In this document: piece by piece, positions 9,944 through 20,400 of the stretch
Layout of the letters: every line of letters starts with the position of its first letter
How positions within the stretch are numbered: position 1 is the stretch's first letter
DNA from: G965212025 sp965215765
GTDB taxonomy: Bacteria > Pseudomonadota > Gammaproteobacteria > Poriferisulfidales > Oxydemutatoraceae
Assembly: GCA_965215765.1 (NCBI GenBank)
Contig: OZ244118.1
Coordinates: 2,604,001-2,668,000 of the forward strand
Length of the DNA: 64,000 nt
Direction of reading: 5' to 3'
Program-made: the position numbers and the translations under genes
The notes under the pieces: generated by a model
What the model was told of the DNA's origin: nothing
Databases searched by the model: none
Seen by the model: only the letters and a program-made list of their open reading frames with translations

Positions 9944-12900
9944 CTACACACGAGCCAACTCATTTTCGCGGACATAGCGGCTCCAAATCACTCTTCCAAC
10001 AAAATTGCAAATCGTTTGATCCCGATTGACAGGATCAATCTCCTTTGCTTGAGCATATTGAGCCTCACGTTCAGCTGCAGCAATAGCCAAGGGCAAAACA
10101 CGCGAAAAACACAGCTTCAATTCCTCATCTGAAGGATTCAACCTTAACGCCTTCGCGGCTTTCAGCGCAGGATCCTGGGAGGCATGTTCCTGTAACCGGC
10201 CGAGTTCCGGCAAATAGTACTTCTTCTGAAACTCCGCAAAATTCACTTTGGGAGAAGCCATTGGCAACATTTGTGACAGCCCGACATCCAAAGAATGGGC
10301 TCCAGGGAGCACTCCCACCTGTTTTTGCAGTTGCCTTTGAATATCGCGATGCGTAGGGGGGGTGTTATTCAGAGACCGCGCGTCCATGAACACCTTCAAC
10401 TGCTCTACGTGTCGCGCAAGCTCGCTATCATCAATCCCCGTTCTTAACCCGCCTGGAGACCCCTCGAAAAACTGCCTTACATATATTTTTGCCTCTGCAG
10501 AGACCAAGTCAGTTACGGCTCCCCATGCAGCCTCACCGACCTTGCTGCCAGACAGCCGCGTCCTGGCGACATCTTCGGGCTTTACATTTTCTATATCCAT
10601 TGAAGCCGGTCTTCTCCTCATGGCTTTGTCAAACGTTTTCATACCCTCAATTGGGACGACTGTCACTTCCCCGGAGACGTAGCTGGCTTGACGAAGATTG
10701 GAGGCATAAAATTTTGCCACGTCCAGAGCCACTTTAACCCTTGGGGCATCCACTCTCTGAGAAGCTTCACCAGACCATTGTTCAGCTTCAGAAAGCTCTC
10801 CAGGAAACATGACGTCTCCAACATCAACCAAATACTGTATGGCTTCACGCTTGCCCTCGGGAAGATCGCCTGAAACACTCTTCGGAAGCCCCAAAAAGAA
10901 TTTTAAGGCCAACAAATCATTTTTCAGAGAATTCACATAGTTTCCATCCTCGGCTAAAGGGTCTTCTGGCTCAACTAATGCGGCTCCCGAAAGCCTACGC
11001 TCGCCCAGAGGAGTTAATGGCCGTCCTGGCTCGCCCATCGAATGCGCATCCAGTTCCTGAGAACCTTCTGACGCGACCATCGAAAGTTGGTCATTTTCAG
11101 ACCACTGTGGCGAGACGGGACGAATTTCTGGAGATGTCTCCCTGGACCCCACCAAGGGTTCCTCCATCTCCGAAGATACCCCCAGACTCCGTTCCAAAGA
11201 CGGCTGTGACTCGTTCAAGTCAGCTTCAGACGTCAATGGCGAAAAAACCGGGCGAAGTTCCGGCGCTGACCCCCACGCCCTCTGATCCCGGGGTGCCACC
11301 GGGGGAGTCTCCGGGGATGGCACCCTTAACTCCACGCCTCCGTCTTCGGGCGTCGGTAGCGGGAAGGCTGGGCGAATTTCCGACGTCGGCTCCCAAACAT
11401 GGTCAAAAAGACCTGCAATGGAGTTTCTGACTGTATTCATATCCTCGTTGATGTTTTGCACCTCCGGTTTCATTTTATCCAAAATGACCGAGTGCGGAGC
11501 CAAGCGTCTGGTTCTAATCTCTTCCTGCCTATCTGCCTCTGTATAGCCAACGCTTAATTTCCTCACATCCCTTAGGATTGACAGTACCTCATCAACTGTT
11601 ATCGATTTTGTCAGAAATTTATCAGAACCTGCTTCACGTCTCTGGGAAATACGTTGTTCCTCGCATTCTGCAACAATTTTGGCCGCCTCACGATACGTAA
11701 ACATCATAGACCGCAGTCTGTCAGACAGAGGACGGCCTTCGTCATATTGATCTGCATTGACACTCACCTCGACAGGCAGTTGAGCAGAGATGCATTCTTT
11801 GAACACGCTTGAATTCACCACTTCTGGCGGCAGTTCAGCAAGATAGAGTTTCATACGAGCTTCTCGATCAGTGGCGTACTCCGTGCTACCTGCTTTTGCC
11901 TCTGCTCTAACCTGCTCCGAAAATTCACCGGCTTTCCCAGCATAAGCCATCCTTTTCACCCGCTTCAGAGCATTGTAAACAGCCATGTTGACTTTGTCAT
12001 CATATACCTTGCCAAATACCTTCTCGGCACTGTACGGTGGAGGCTCATTTCGTAAAACCTCCAGCGCCTTGCTGGCACCTGCAAGCCCTTCTCCGGGAAT
12101 CTCTTCCAACTGCTCACGCAAAGCCTTCTTGAATTCCCCATAATACGGTTCATCGTAAACAGATATTTCAACTCCATCAAGCACTCTTAGTTTCCTATAA
12201 TCCATTTTTTCGCCTCTTCGGAGCTCATTGGCTCTGTTCAAAGCATACTCAGGGGACTTGTGCGAACCAAAAGCAAGCCAATGGTTGTACATTTTTTTCA
12301 AGGCGTACGAGTGGCTAATCTTCAACGCCTCTTCACCGCATTGCTCTCTTATTCTGTGAGATCTTTGACCTGAAAAAAATTCCTGTTCACGCTCCTTCAG
12401 ATAAAATCCCCCCTCCTTATCAGCATTAAATTCAGCATCTTTTTTAACCACAACCGTATGAATTTGCTCGGCTATCTCTTCCACATCATCAGGCGAAAGC
12501 AAAAAAGTATCGCCACCCAACGTATACAGACAAGCTCCTGAATCAAGCTCAGGTATCCCGACCTGACCACGAGTCAGTAATTCGGACACGGAGAAACCTT
12601 GGCTATGCTGGCTCTTTTCTGAGGGAAAGGGTGACATTTTTTCCCTCTTGGCTAATTCGAGATAAGCTTTTGTTTTTTTTCCAGTTTTTTTGGCAAGAGC
12701 ATCAAGGTTATTAAGCACTGCGTCCACCTCGCTGAGCTTCCACGGTTTAGCGCTTGAACGCACGTCATCCCACCCAAACCACCCGCTACGCCTAATTTCT
12801 TGCCCATCCCGAAAACTGGGTCTGGCGGGTTTAGTAAACTCCATACGCAGTACAAGCTTTCGTAGCCCACGTCTAAATCTTCCCAGTTCACCATGGTCGT

Positions 12901-14293
12901 CCATCCCTTCAAACCCATGGAGTTCCCTGTCATTAGCAATCTTTCTGCCCACCCTGGAGGACTCCTGTTTTTTTCCTGTCCTCATTATCATTGTGTCATA
13001 CCTCATTCTCAGGAACGGGTCACGGTCTGCGGGCGAGCTTGGTACAAAAGCTTTCCCACGCACAGCACTCCATCTATAAGCATCATCCCAATACTCCTTT
13101 AGGAACTCTGGATCATACATCCCGCTTTCCTCACACAGTCTTCGCAACTCATTTGTGACCCTCTGTTTCTCTTTAATGGCACCATAGGGATAGAAGAAAT
13201 CTCTTGCCTTTTCCCACTTTCCTCGAGGATCTTGCTCAAGGAGAGCCTTCCTGCGACGCAACTCATTTGTGGCCCACTGTTTCTCTTTAATAGAATCATG
13301 GGGATAGAAGAAATTCCTTATCTTTTTCCACTTTCCTCGATGAGGTTCAGGGAGAGCCTTCGCGCGATGTCTAATGTGCAAGTTTACGCGAGACGCTCCT
13401 TCTGCATGAGTTCTCTCTGCTTCCAGCCTGTAATCATCGTCATCGTCATCCGGCGCATTCAGATCGCTGCGCTTGTTTTTTATGGCGTACTTGAGTTGCA
13501 GAAGCTGTATCGCAGGATTGTTTTTTGGGTTTCGCGAACTCTCCAAACCCAAGTGCGCTCGAGTCTTCACCACCAGAAGATCCCTTTCAAAAAACGAGTG
13601 ATCAGTTGCCAACTTCACCGTGTAAACATCAATAGCCTCGGACGCCAAACCCAAAACCTCACGGCTCAACCCGGAACCAGCCTTGCAACTCCCAAGAACC
13701 TTCACAAGTTCCTCGTAATCTTTGCTTAAATCACCAGGATCCTTGCCCAGGCGGGAACCTGCAATTAATTTTCCGGACAGAGCCAGAACCCGATCGTTGT
13801 AATCTTTCGGGTTCTGTTCTTCAGGAGGGTTTCTGGCAGCAAAGTCAAACCTGCCATACGCCAGGTCCAAATGATCTTTGTACTCCTGCACCGTGGCACC
13901 ATCCTGGTCACACCCCCAATCCAGCTCAGTCACCGCAGTAGACAGAGCATCATTGCTGCTGATTGTTTCCCCTGTGTTTTCTTTAACCTGAATACCAGAC
14001 ACACACTCGGCACCAAAAGAAATATACGACTGCATTTCTCTTTGCCATTTCCTGACGTCCCGAGTACTGATCGGAATATCCTGGGTTTTCAGCGCGTTAA
14101 TTTCGGTCATCACTTGCCGAACTGCCAGACTTGTATCCTTTACCTCTGCCAAAGACCGCAACAGAGTGTCATGCACACGTACAGTAGGCACCGCTCCGTT
14201 GCTGCCGAGCCTCAAGTTGTCTGCTCCATCCACCACATAAGTTCCCGCATGGGAAGAGGTGGCCAAATTGTAAAAATCATTGAATTTAATCAT
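9944..14293 (-). CDS. Giant protein of unknown function, copy 2 (1449 aa)
   Basis: Second copy of the unknown giant protein, very close to copy 1 across its length, with MIKFNDFYN as start. Both RGKW/FFYP repeats, the Pro/Glu-rich stretch and the conserved C-terminus are present. Differences are mostly single substitutions. Clusters of change occur at about residues 440-540 (for example VPSSPADRD and the GFEGMDDHG segment) and near QLPVEVSVN. The frame is intact despite decay of the flanking druA and pyrD pieces, which suggests selection to keep the protein. The 3' end overlaps nothing and converges on the pyrD fragment. Confidence 0.8.
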   Translation of the reverse strand: MIKFNDFYNLATSSHAGTYVVDGADNLRLGSNGAVPTVRVHDTLLRSLAEVKDTSLAVRQVMTEINALKTQDIPISTRDVRKWQREMQSYISFGAECVSGIQVKENTGETISSNDALSTAVTELDWGCDQDGATVQEYKDHLDLAYGRFDFAARNPPEEQNPKDYNDRVLALSGKLIAGSRLGKDPGDLSKDYEELVKVLGSCKAGSGLSREVLGLASEAIDVYTVKLATDHSFFERDLLVVKTRAHLGLESSRNPKNNPAIQLLQLKYAIKNKRSDLNAPDDDDDDYRLEAERTHAEGASRVNLHIRHRAKALPEPHRGKWKKIRNFFYPHDSIKEKQWATNELRRRKALLEQDPRGKWEKARDFFYPYGAIKEKQRVTNELRRLCEESGMYDPEFLKEYWDDAYRWSAVRGKAFVPSSPADRDPFLRMRYDTMIMRTGKKQESSRVGRKIANDRELHGFEGMDDHGELGRFRRGLRKLVLRMEFTKPARPSFRDGQEIRRSGWFGWDDVRSSAKPWKLSEVDAVLNNLDALAKKTGKKTKAYLELAKREKMSPFPSEKSQHSQGFSVSELLTRGQVGIPELDSGACLYTLGGDTFLLSPDDVEEIAEQIHTVVVKKDAEFNADKEGGFYLKEREQEFFSGQRSHRIREQCGEEALKISHSYALKKMYNHWLAFGSHKSPEYALNRANELRRGEKMDYRKLRVLDGVEISVYDEPYYGEFKKALREQLEEIPGEGLAGASKALEVLRNEPPPYSAEKVFGKVYDDKVNMAVYNALKRVKRMAYAGKAGEFSEQVRAEAKAGSTEYATDREARMKLYLAELPPEVVNSSVFKECISAQLPVEVSVNADQYDEGRPLSDRLRSMMFTYREAAKIVAECEEQRISQRREAGSDKFLTKSITVDEVLSILRDVRKLSVGYTEADRQEEIRTRRLAPHSVILDKMKPEVQNINEDMNTVRNSIAGLFDHVWEPTSEIRPAFPLPTPEDGGVELRVPSPETPPVAPRDQRAWGSAPELRPVFSPLTSEADLNESQPSLERSLGVSSEMEEPLVGSRETSPEIRPVSPQWSENDQLSMVASEGSQELDAHSMGEPGRPLTPLGERRLSGAALVEPEDPLAEDGNYVNSLKNDLLALKFFLGLPKSVSGDLPEGKREAIQYLVDVGDVMFPGELSEAEQWSGEASQRVDAPRVKVALDVAKFYASNLRQASYVSGEVTVVPIEGMKTFDKAMRRRPASMDIENVKPEDVARTRLSGSKVGEAAWGAVTDLVSAEAKIYVRQFFEGSPGGLRTGIDDSELARHVEQLKVFMDARSLNNTPPTHRDIQRQLQKQVGVLPGAHSLDVGLSQMLPMASPKVNFAEFQKKYYLPELGRLQEHASQDPALKAAKALRLNPSDEELKLCFSRVLPLAIAAAEREAQYAQAKEIDPVNRDQTICNFVGRVIWSRYVRENELARV

Positions 14294-14701
14294 GCGGTGC
14301 CCCGAAAAAATGCCGACAAACCTGCTATATTCTAACACGGTTTGGCTGCGCCGACGAGCACAACACCGAGGGATTACGAGGGGGTGGAGCAAGAAGATTT
14401 CGCGCACGAAAAGTGCCTGTGTTCACAGGCGATCAGGCCTGTCTTTGTAAGCGAGGTCAAACGGTGCCGGAAGTCAGGCACTACGTAAAAACGTGGAAAC
14501 CGGGCAAGCAGGAATTGCGGAAGCTCAACGCTTCAGGTTACCGCTGGAGCGCAGCAAGAAGTCGCTACCGACAAGCCACTCATTTAACCGGAACCCCGTC
14601 AAGATACAGGATACCCAGGCCATGAACTTGGCAGCACACACTGGCGCGCACACTGGCGCGCACATCCTGAACGATGGCAACTGGTGCTTACGAGGCAAAC
14701 G

Positions 14702-15522
14702 ATGAATAAGCTACAAACACAAGACAGGCCAACGGGATGGAACATTTTTATCCTGTACATCCTGACGTTTTCCCTGCTGCCCCTGTTTTTGCTTTCCTTC
14801 TACACTTTTTCCGAGTCTACCCAAACAATCCTGCTGGCAGTAGACACCATAATATGTTCCCTGCTTTTCACTGACTTTTGCATCCGCCTCGTACGCAGCC
14901 CAAGCAAGCTGGCATTCATGCGCTGGGGGTGGATTGACCTCCTGAGCTGCATTCCCTTTTTCATGCTTCCATACGTGGAGTGGAGCAGATGGATTCGTAT
15001 TTTCCGCTTAATTACCATCATCAGGCGAATTGGTTCTTTCGGACGCATCATCGAGCACCTCTTCCACAACCCACTTGCCGGCACGATGTACACGACTTTG
15101 ATGCTGGGCATACTCGTCATTGTCCTGGGAACCGAATTGTTCTACGAGGCCGAAATCGGAATAGAAGGCTCGCTGATCCACAGCTTCGCCGACGCACTCT
15201 GGTGGACAATCACCACTCTCACCACCGTGGGCTACGGAGACATTTACCCCGTCAGTCCATTGGGTCGGGGAGTAGCCGCCACTTTGATGCTGTTCGGCAT
15301 CGCTCTTTACGGCTCTTGTAACCACAATGATACGCCCAACTGCTGGCAAGAAGCATAAAAAAGAGCTCTGAGGAAATGGAAAGAAGCTCCCTGACCAAGG
15401 AGCTTGACAAAAAAATCCGGGCAGCCGACCTCAGCAAAACCGAGAAAGAGGAGGTGGTCACAGCCATCACCCAAAAATTGGAAACAATACACCAGGCACG
15501 ACAAGCCGACACAAGCGACTGA
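14702..15522 (+). pseudogene. Potassium channel, copy 2 (frameshifted)
   Basis: Nearly identical to copies 1 and 3 through the filter TVGYGD. Near 15316 it reads ggctcttgtaacc in place of ggctcagtaacc, and a second inserted base follows in gatacgccc. The two insertions shift the frame, and translation ends at 15358 inside the last transmembrane helix region, losing the cytosolic tail. The coding sense of the tail is still readable to the ancestral stop near 15522. The same ctcttgt change is in the partial copies at 26.7 and 32.0 kb. Confidence 0.85.
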
Positions 15523-15679
15523 GAACGCCACGCGCCCGGGAAGGGTCTGCCATCCCGTGCGTGGTGAGTTGCGCTGGGCATCCGAGGAACCAAAAGTTAA
15601 GGCATTTTTTTCGAGTCAGAAGAGACCCTGCCAAACCGATAGTTATCTGTTTCTACAAGTAACTTAAATCAAAGTCTTT

Positions 15680-16757
15680 TGGGTGAAACCGTCTTGCATC
15701 ATTGACAACCTTATCATTTTATAGCCGCATGGAAAGCCAGTGCTTTTTTCAGTAGTCAACCAGCTCTTTCTGTGCCCAATTGTGATAAATCAGTTTTTCA
15801 GTCTCAGCCCCGTAAAATTCGAGTGTATTCTCTGCGAAAAATAAATACGACAATAAAACATCACCAACAAACCCTGAAATCCCTCCAGTTTTTCTGATGG
15901 CTCTTATTACGCAGTTAGGCCCTGCACCAAACTTATGGCTCATGTGAACGGTTTTACTTTTTGATCTGCTGTCAAACGATGAGTTCCAATTCCTTTGGTA
16001 TAGCCAACAGGAATATAGATTAATTTATCTTTGTGTTTAGGCCGGTTGTATTGGGAACTGTTACCAGACAGGCTTGTCGCAAATACGCCTGCCGACTTAT
16101 TTCTTTTTTTGCCTGAAATAAGAGTTACTCGATCCTTGTACTTTTCTTTATATATACATCTGACCTCACTGGATGCAAGGATATAAGAGATTGGCTTTCC
16201 ACCTGACAAATGGTTGTAGGGTAGTAATGCTCCAGCAATGTAAACATCCATCATAAATGTTGAGACGGTCTGTTCAAGTTATTTTATCCCACCGAACGAA
16301 TTCATGCCTTTATGCAATATGTATTACTGGGTGCCCAAAACAGCAATACCAATTACTGGTTTTGATTTCAAGCCATAGTCTCTGACGGCTAGCCTGTGTC
16401 AGGCATACTTACACCACTGGCTTAATCTTTGAGCTTAATACATCTGATCCTGGTGCTGAATTGTTCTTGGCGACATCAAGATTTTTGATTATAAACTTTG
16501 AATCCACTTGCAAATAACCATTTCGTTTACGAACCATAGTGCCATAATAGCGTCTTTGTGATGGCTTGGCTGTCAAATCACTTTTGTTGCAGTAACTGTA
16601 TTGCAAGTTTCTGCCTTCTTTGAAACTTGAGCCAGATTTCTTTTCATTTTTGACCTGGGTTCTGTTTCCGGTTGAATAAACCTCGATATGACACCCGATT
16701 AATTCATGTTTGAGTCAACTAATGCTTTATGTCTTTTGAATTGCTTATATGCATAAC
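15680..16757 (-). pseudogene. druA/herA relic, unit 2
   Basis: Same decayed druA and herA pieces as in unit 1, on the minus strand. They include the SHKFGAGPN and YNHLSGGKPISYIL blocks, plus the short herA segment that ends at the pyrD junction. An 86 bp deletion distinguishes it from unit 1. No frame longer than about 105 codons remains. Confidence 0.85.
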
Positions 16758-16758
16758 A

Positions 16759-17296
16759 AGGTTCCGGCCTGGACTTTTGTCATGACTGGGGCTTTTCGGC
16801 ACGCCTGGTCGCAGCATGCCGAAAGGTCACAAAAAAACCATTGATCACCAAACTGTCCAGCAGCAGCAACAGGCTTAAAGAAGGAGTGAGGCGTTGTATT
16901 GAGGCTGGAAGCGACGCTTTCGCCGTTACGAACACAATACCGGGCATGGCGGTGGACATTCGGAAAAAGAAACCAGTTTTGGCGAGTGTTCAAGGTGGGC
17001 TATCGGGGGCAGCCATCAAGCCAATAGCGTTGCTCGCAGTGAAAACAGCTTATGAGGAATGTAAGTTGCATGGCGTTCCAATTATTGGCCAGGGAGGTAT
17101 TTCCAGCGCGGAAGATGCCATTGAATTTTTACTGGTCGGTGCTACAGCTGTGGGTTCAGGAACCGCTCTGTCTGCAGATGAGCTGTCAGCCCGGAAAATA
17201 AACCGGGGAATTCTTGAATACCTGAAACAGGAAGAAATAAGCTGCCTGTCAGAGTTGACAGGGGCTTTGGAGTATCCTGAAGAAACGGCTCACTGA
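16759..17296 (+). pseudogene. pyrD 3' fragment, unit 3
   Basis: Third occurrence of the pyrD 3' part, beginning at the same base as the fragment in unit 2. The frame is open, but the N-terminal half is missing. Substitutions such as SAEDAIEFL show it has drifted from the intact gene. Confidence 0.9.
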
Positions 17297-17456
17297 TACC
17301 TGAAAGCATTTGGCGAATGAACAATGAGCGGTTGTCACCAGTGCCTCGCTGACAAAAGCGGCTATTGATGGTGCCCAACGGACACCATTTCAGCGTCCAC
17401 CAGCAATCGATCTGTACAATCAGGCCTTTTTTATGAACGTCAGGAAAATTGAACAG

Positions 17457-20400
17457 CTACACACGAGCCAACTCATTTTCGCGGACATAGCGGCTCCAAA
17501 TCACTCTTCCAACAAAATTGCAAATCGTTTGATCCCGATTGACAGGATCAATCTCCTTTGCTTGAGCATATTGAGCCTCACGTTCAGCTGCAGCAATAGC
17601 CAATGGCAAAACACGCGAAAAACACAGCTTCAATTCCTCATCTGAAGGATTCAACCTTAACGCCTTCGCGGCTTTCAGCGCAGGATCCTGGGAGGCATGT
17701 TCCTGTAACCGGCCGAGTTCCGGCAAATAGTACTTCTTCTGAAACTCCGCAAAATTCACTTTGGGAGAAGTCATTGGCAACATTTGTGACAGCCCGACAT
17801 CCAAAGAATGGGCTCCAGGGAGCACTCCCACCTGTTTTTGCAGTTGCCTTTGAATATCGCGATGCGTAGGGGGGTTGTTATTCAGAGACCGCGCGTCCAT
17901 GAACACCTTCAACTGCTCTACGTGTCGCGCAAGCTCGCTATCATCAATCCCCGTTCTTAACCCGCCTGGAGACCCCTCGAAAAACTGCCTTACATAGATT
18001 TCTGCCTCTGCAGAGACCAAGTCAGTTACGGCTCCCCATGCAGCCTCACCGACCTTGCTGCTGCCAAACAGCCGCATCCTGGCACCACCTTCAGGCTCCA
18101 CTTTTTTTATATCCATTGAAGCAGGTCTTCTCCTCATGGCTTTGTCAAACTTTTCCCCACCCTCAACTTTGGAGACTGTAGTTTGCTCGCTGGTGGTGGA
18201 TTGAAAAAAATTGGAGGCATAAAATTTTGCCACGTCCAGAGCCACTTTAACCCTTGGGGCATTCACTCCCTGAGAAGCTCCACCAGACCATTGTTCAGCT
18301 TCAGAAAGCTCTCCAGGAAACATGACGTCTCCAACATCAACCAAATACTGTATGGCTTCACGCTTGCCCTCGGGAAGATCGCCTGAAACACTCTTCGGAA
18401 GCCCCAAAAAGAATTTTAAGGCCAACAAATCATTTTTCAGAGAATTCACATAGTTTCCATCCTCGGCTAAAGGGTCTTCTGGCTCAACTAATGCGGCTCC
18501 CGAAAGCCTACGCTCGCCCAGAGGAGTTAATGGCCGTCCTGGCTCGCCCATCGAATGCGCATCCAGTTCCTGAGAACCTTCTGACGCGACCATCGAAAGT
18601 TGGTCATTTTCAGACCACTGTGGCGTGACGGGACGAATTTCCGGAGATATCGCCCTGGGCTCCACCAAGGGTTCCTCCATCTCCGGAGATACCCCCCGAC
18701 TCCGTTCCAAAGACGGCTGTGACCCGTTCAAGTCAGCTTCGGACGTCAATGGCGAAAAGACCGGGCGAGGTTCCACCCTCCGTGGCGGTAAGGCTGGGAG
18801 AACTGGAGTTTGCACCCTGGACTCCACACCTTCGTCTTCGGGCGTCGGTAGCGGGACGGCTGGCCGTGCAGGGACGGCTGGGCGAATTTCTGACTGCGTC
18901 TCCCAAACCTGGTCAAAAAGACCTGCAATGGAGTTTCCGACTGTATCCTTATCCTCTTCGATGTTTTGTACCTCCGGTTTCATTTTATCCAAAATGACCG
19001 AGTGCGGAGCCAAGCTTCTGGTTCTCATCTCTTCCGCTCTATCTTCCGCTGTATAGCCCGCACTCAACCTCCTCACGTCACTTAGGATTGACAACACCTC
19101 ATTAACTGTTACCGGTCTTGTCAAAAATTTATCAGAACCTGCATCACGTCTCTGGGAAACACATTGTTCCTCGCATTCTGCAGCAATTTGAACCGCCTCA
19201 TTGTGCGTAAACACCATGGACTCCAGTCTCTGAGTCAGAGGACAATCTTCGTCATATTGAGCCGCATTGGCAAGCATCTCAACATGCAGTGTACCAGAGA
19301 TGCATTTTTTGAACGTGCTTGAGTTCATTACTTCTGCCGGCAGTTTAGCAAGATAGAGTTTCATACGAGCTTCTCGATCAGTGGCGTACTCCGTGCTACC
19401 TACTTTTGCCTCTGCTCTAACCTGACTCGGAAACTTACCGGCTTTCTCAACATAAGCCGTTCTTTTCACCCGCTCCAGAGCTTTGTAGACAGCCATTTTG
19501 ACTTTTTCATCATATATCTTGCCAAATACCTTCTCGGCACTGTACGGTGGAGGCTCATTTCGTAAAATCTCCAGTGCCTTGCTGGCACCTGCAAGCCCTT
19601 CTCCGGGAATCTCTTCCAATTGCTCACGCAGAGCCTTCTTGAATTCCCCATAATACGGTTCATCGTAAACAGATATTTCAACTCCATCAAGCACTTTTAG
19701 TTTCGTATAATCAATTCCTTTGCCACTTCGGAGCTCATTGGCTCTGTCCAAAGCATAGTCAGGAGACTCCTGCGAACCAAAATCAAGCCAATGGTTATAC
19801 ATTTTTTTCAAGGCGTACGAGTGGCTAATCTTCAACGCCTCTTCACTGCATTGCTCTCTTATTCTGTGAGATCTTTGACCTGAAAAAAATTCCTGTTCAC
19901 GCTCCTTCAGATAAAACCCTTCCTTCTTATCAGCTTTAAACTCAGCATCTTTTTTAGCAACAACCGTAGAAATTTGCCTGGCTATCTCTTTCACATCTGC
20001 AGGTGAAAGCAGAAAAGTATCGCCACCCAACGTATACAGACAAGCTCCTGAATCAAGATCAGGTATCCCGACCTGGCCACGAGTCAGTAATTCGGGCACG
20101 GAGAAACCTTGGCTGTGCTGGCTCTTTTTTACGGGAAATGGGTCCTCTGCTCCAACCCTCACAAATTCGCGATAAGATTTTGTTTGTTTTCTATCCTTTA
20201 TGGCACAAGCATCAAGGTTATTCAGCATCGTATCCACCTCGCTAAGCTTCCACGGTTTAGCGCCTGAACGCACGTCAAACCACTTATATCGCTCGTCACG
20301 CCTAACTCTTTGCCCCTCGAAAGAACCGGTTCTGGGGGTTTTAATAAACTTCAGACGCGGGAAAAGCTTTTGTAGACCGCGTCTAAGTCTACTCCGATCA

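Larger units (their letters stand above)
9245..16757. repeat. Tandem unit 2 of the ~7.5 kb triplication
   Basis: 7513 bp, the same order as unit 1. The 86 bp difference in length matches a deletion in the druA relic, where unit 2 reads ctagcctgtgtcaggc and unit 1 has an extra segment at about 8802-8888. Its right edge is again herA joined to pyrD. Confidence 0.95.
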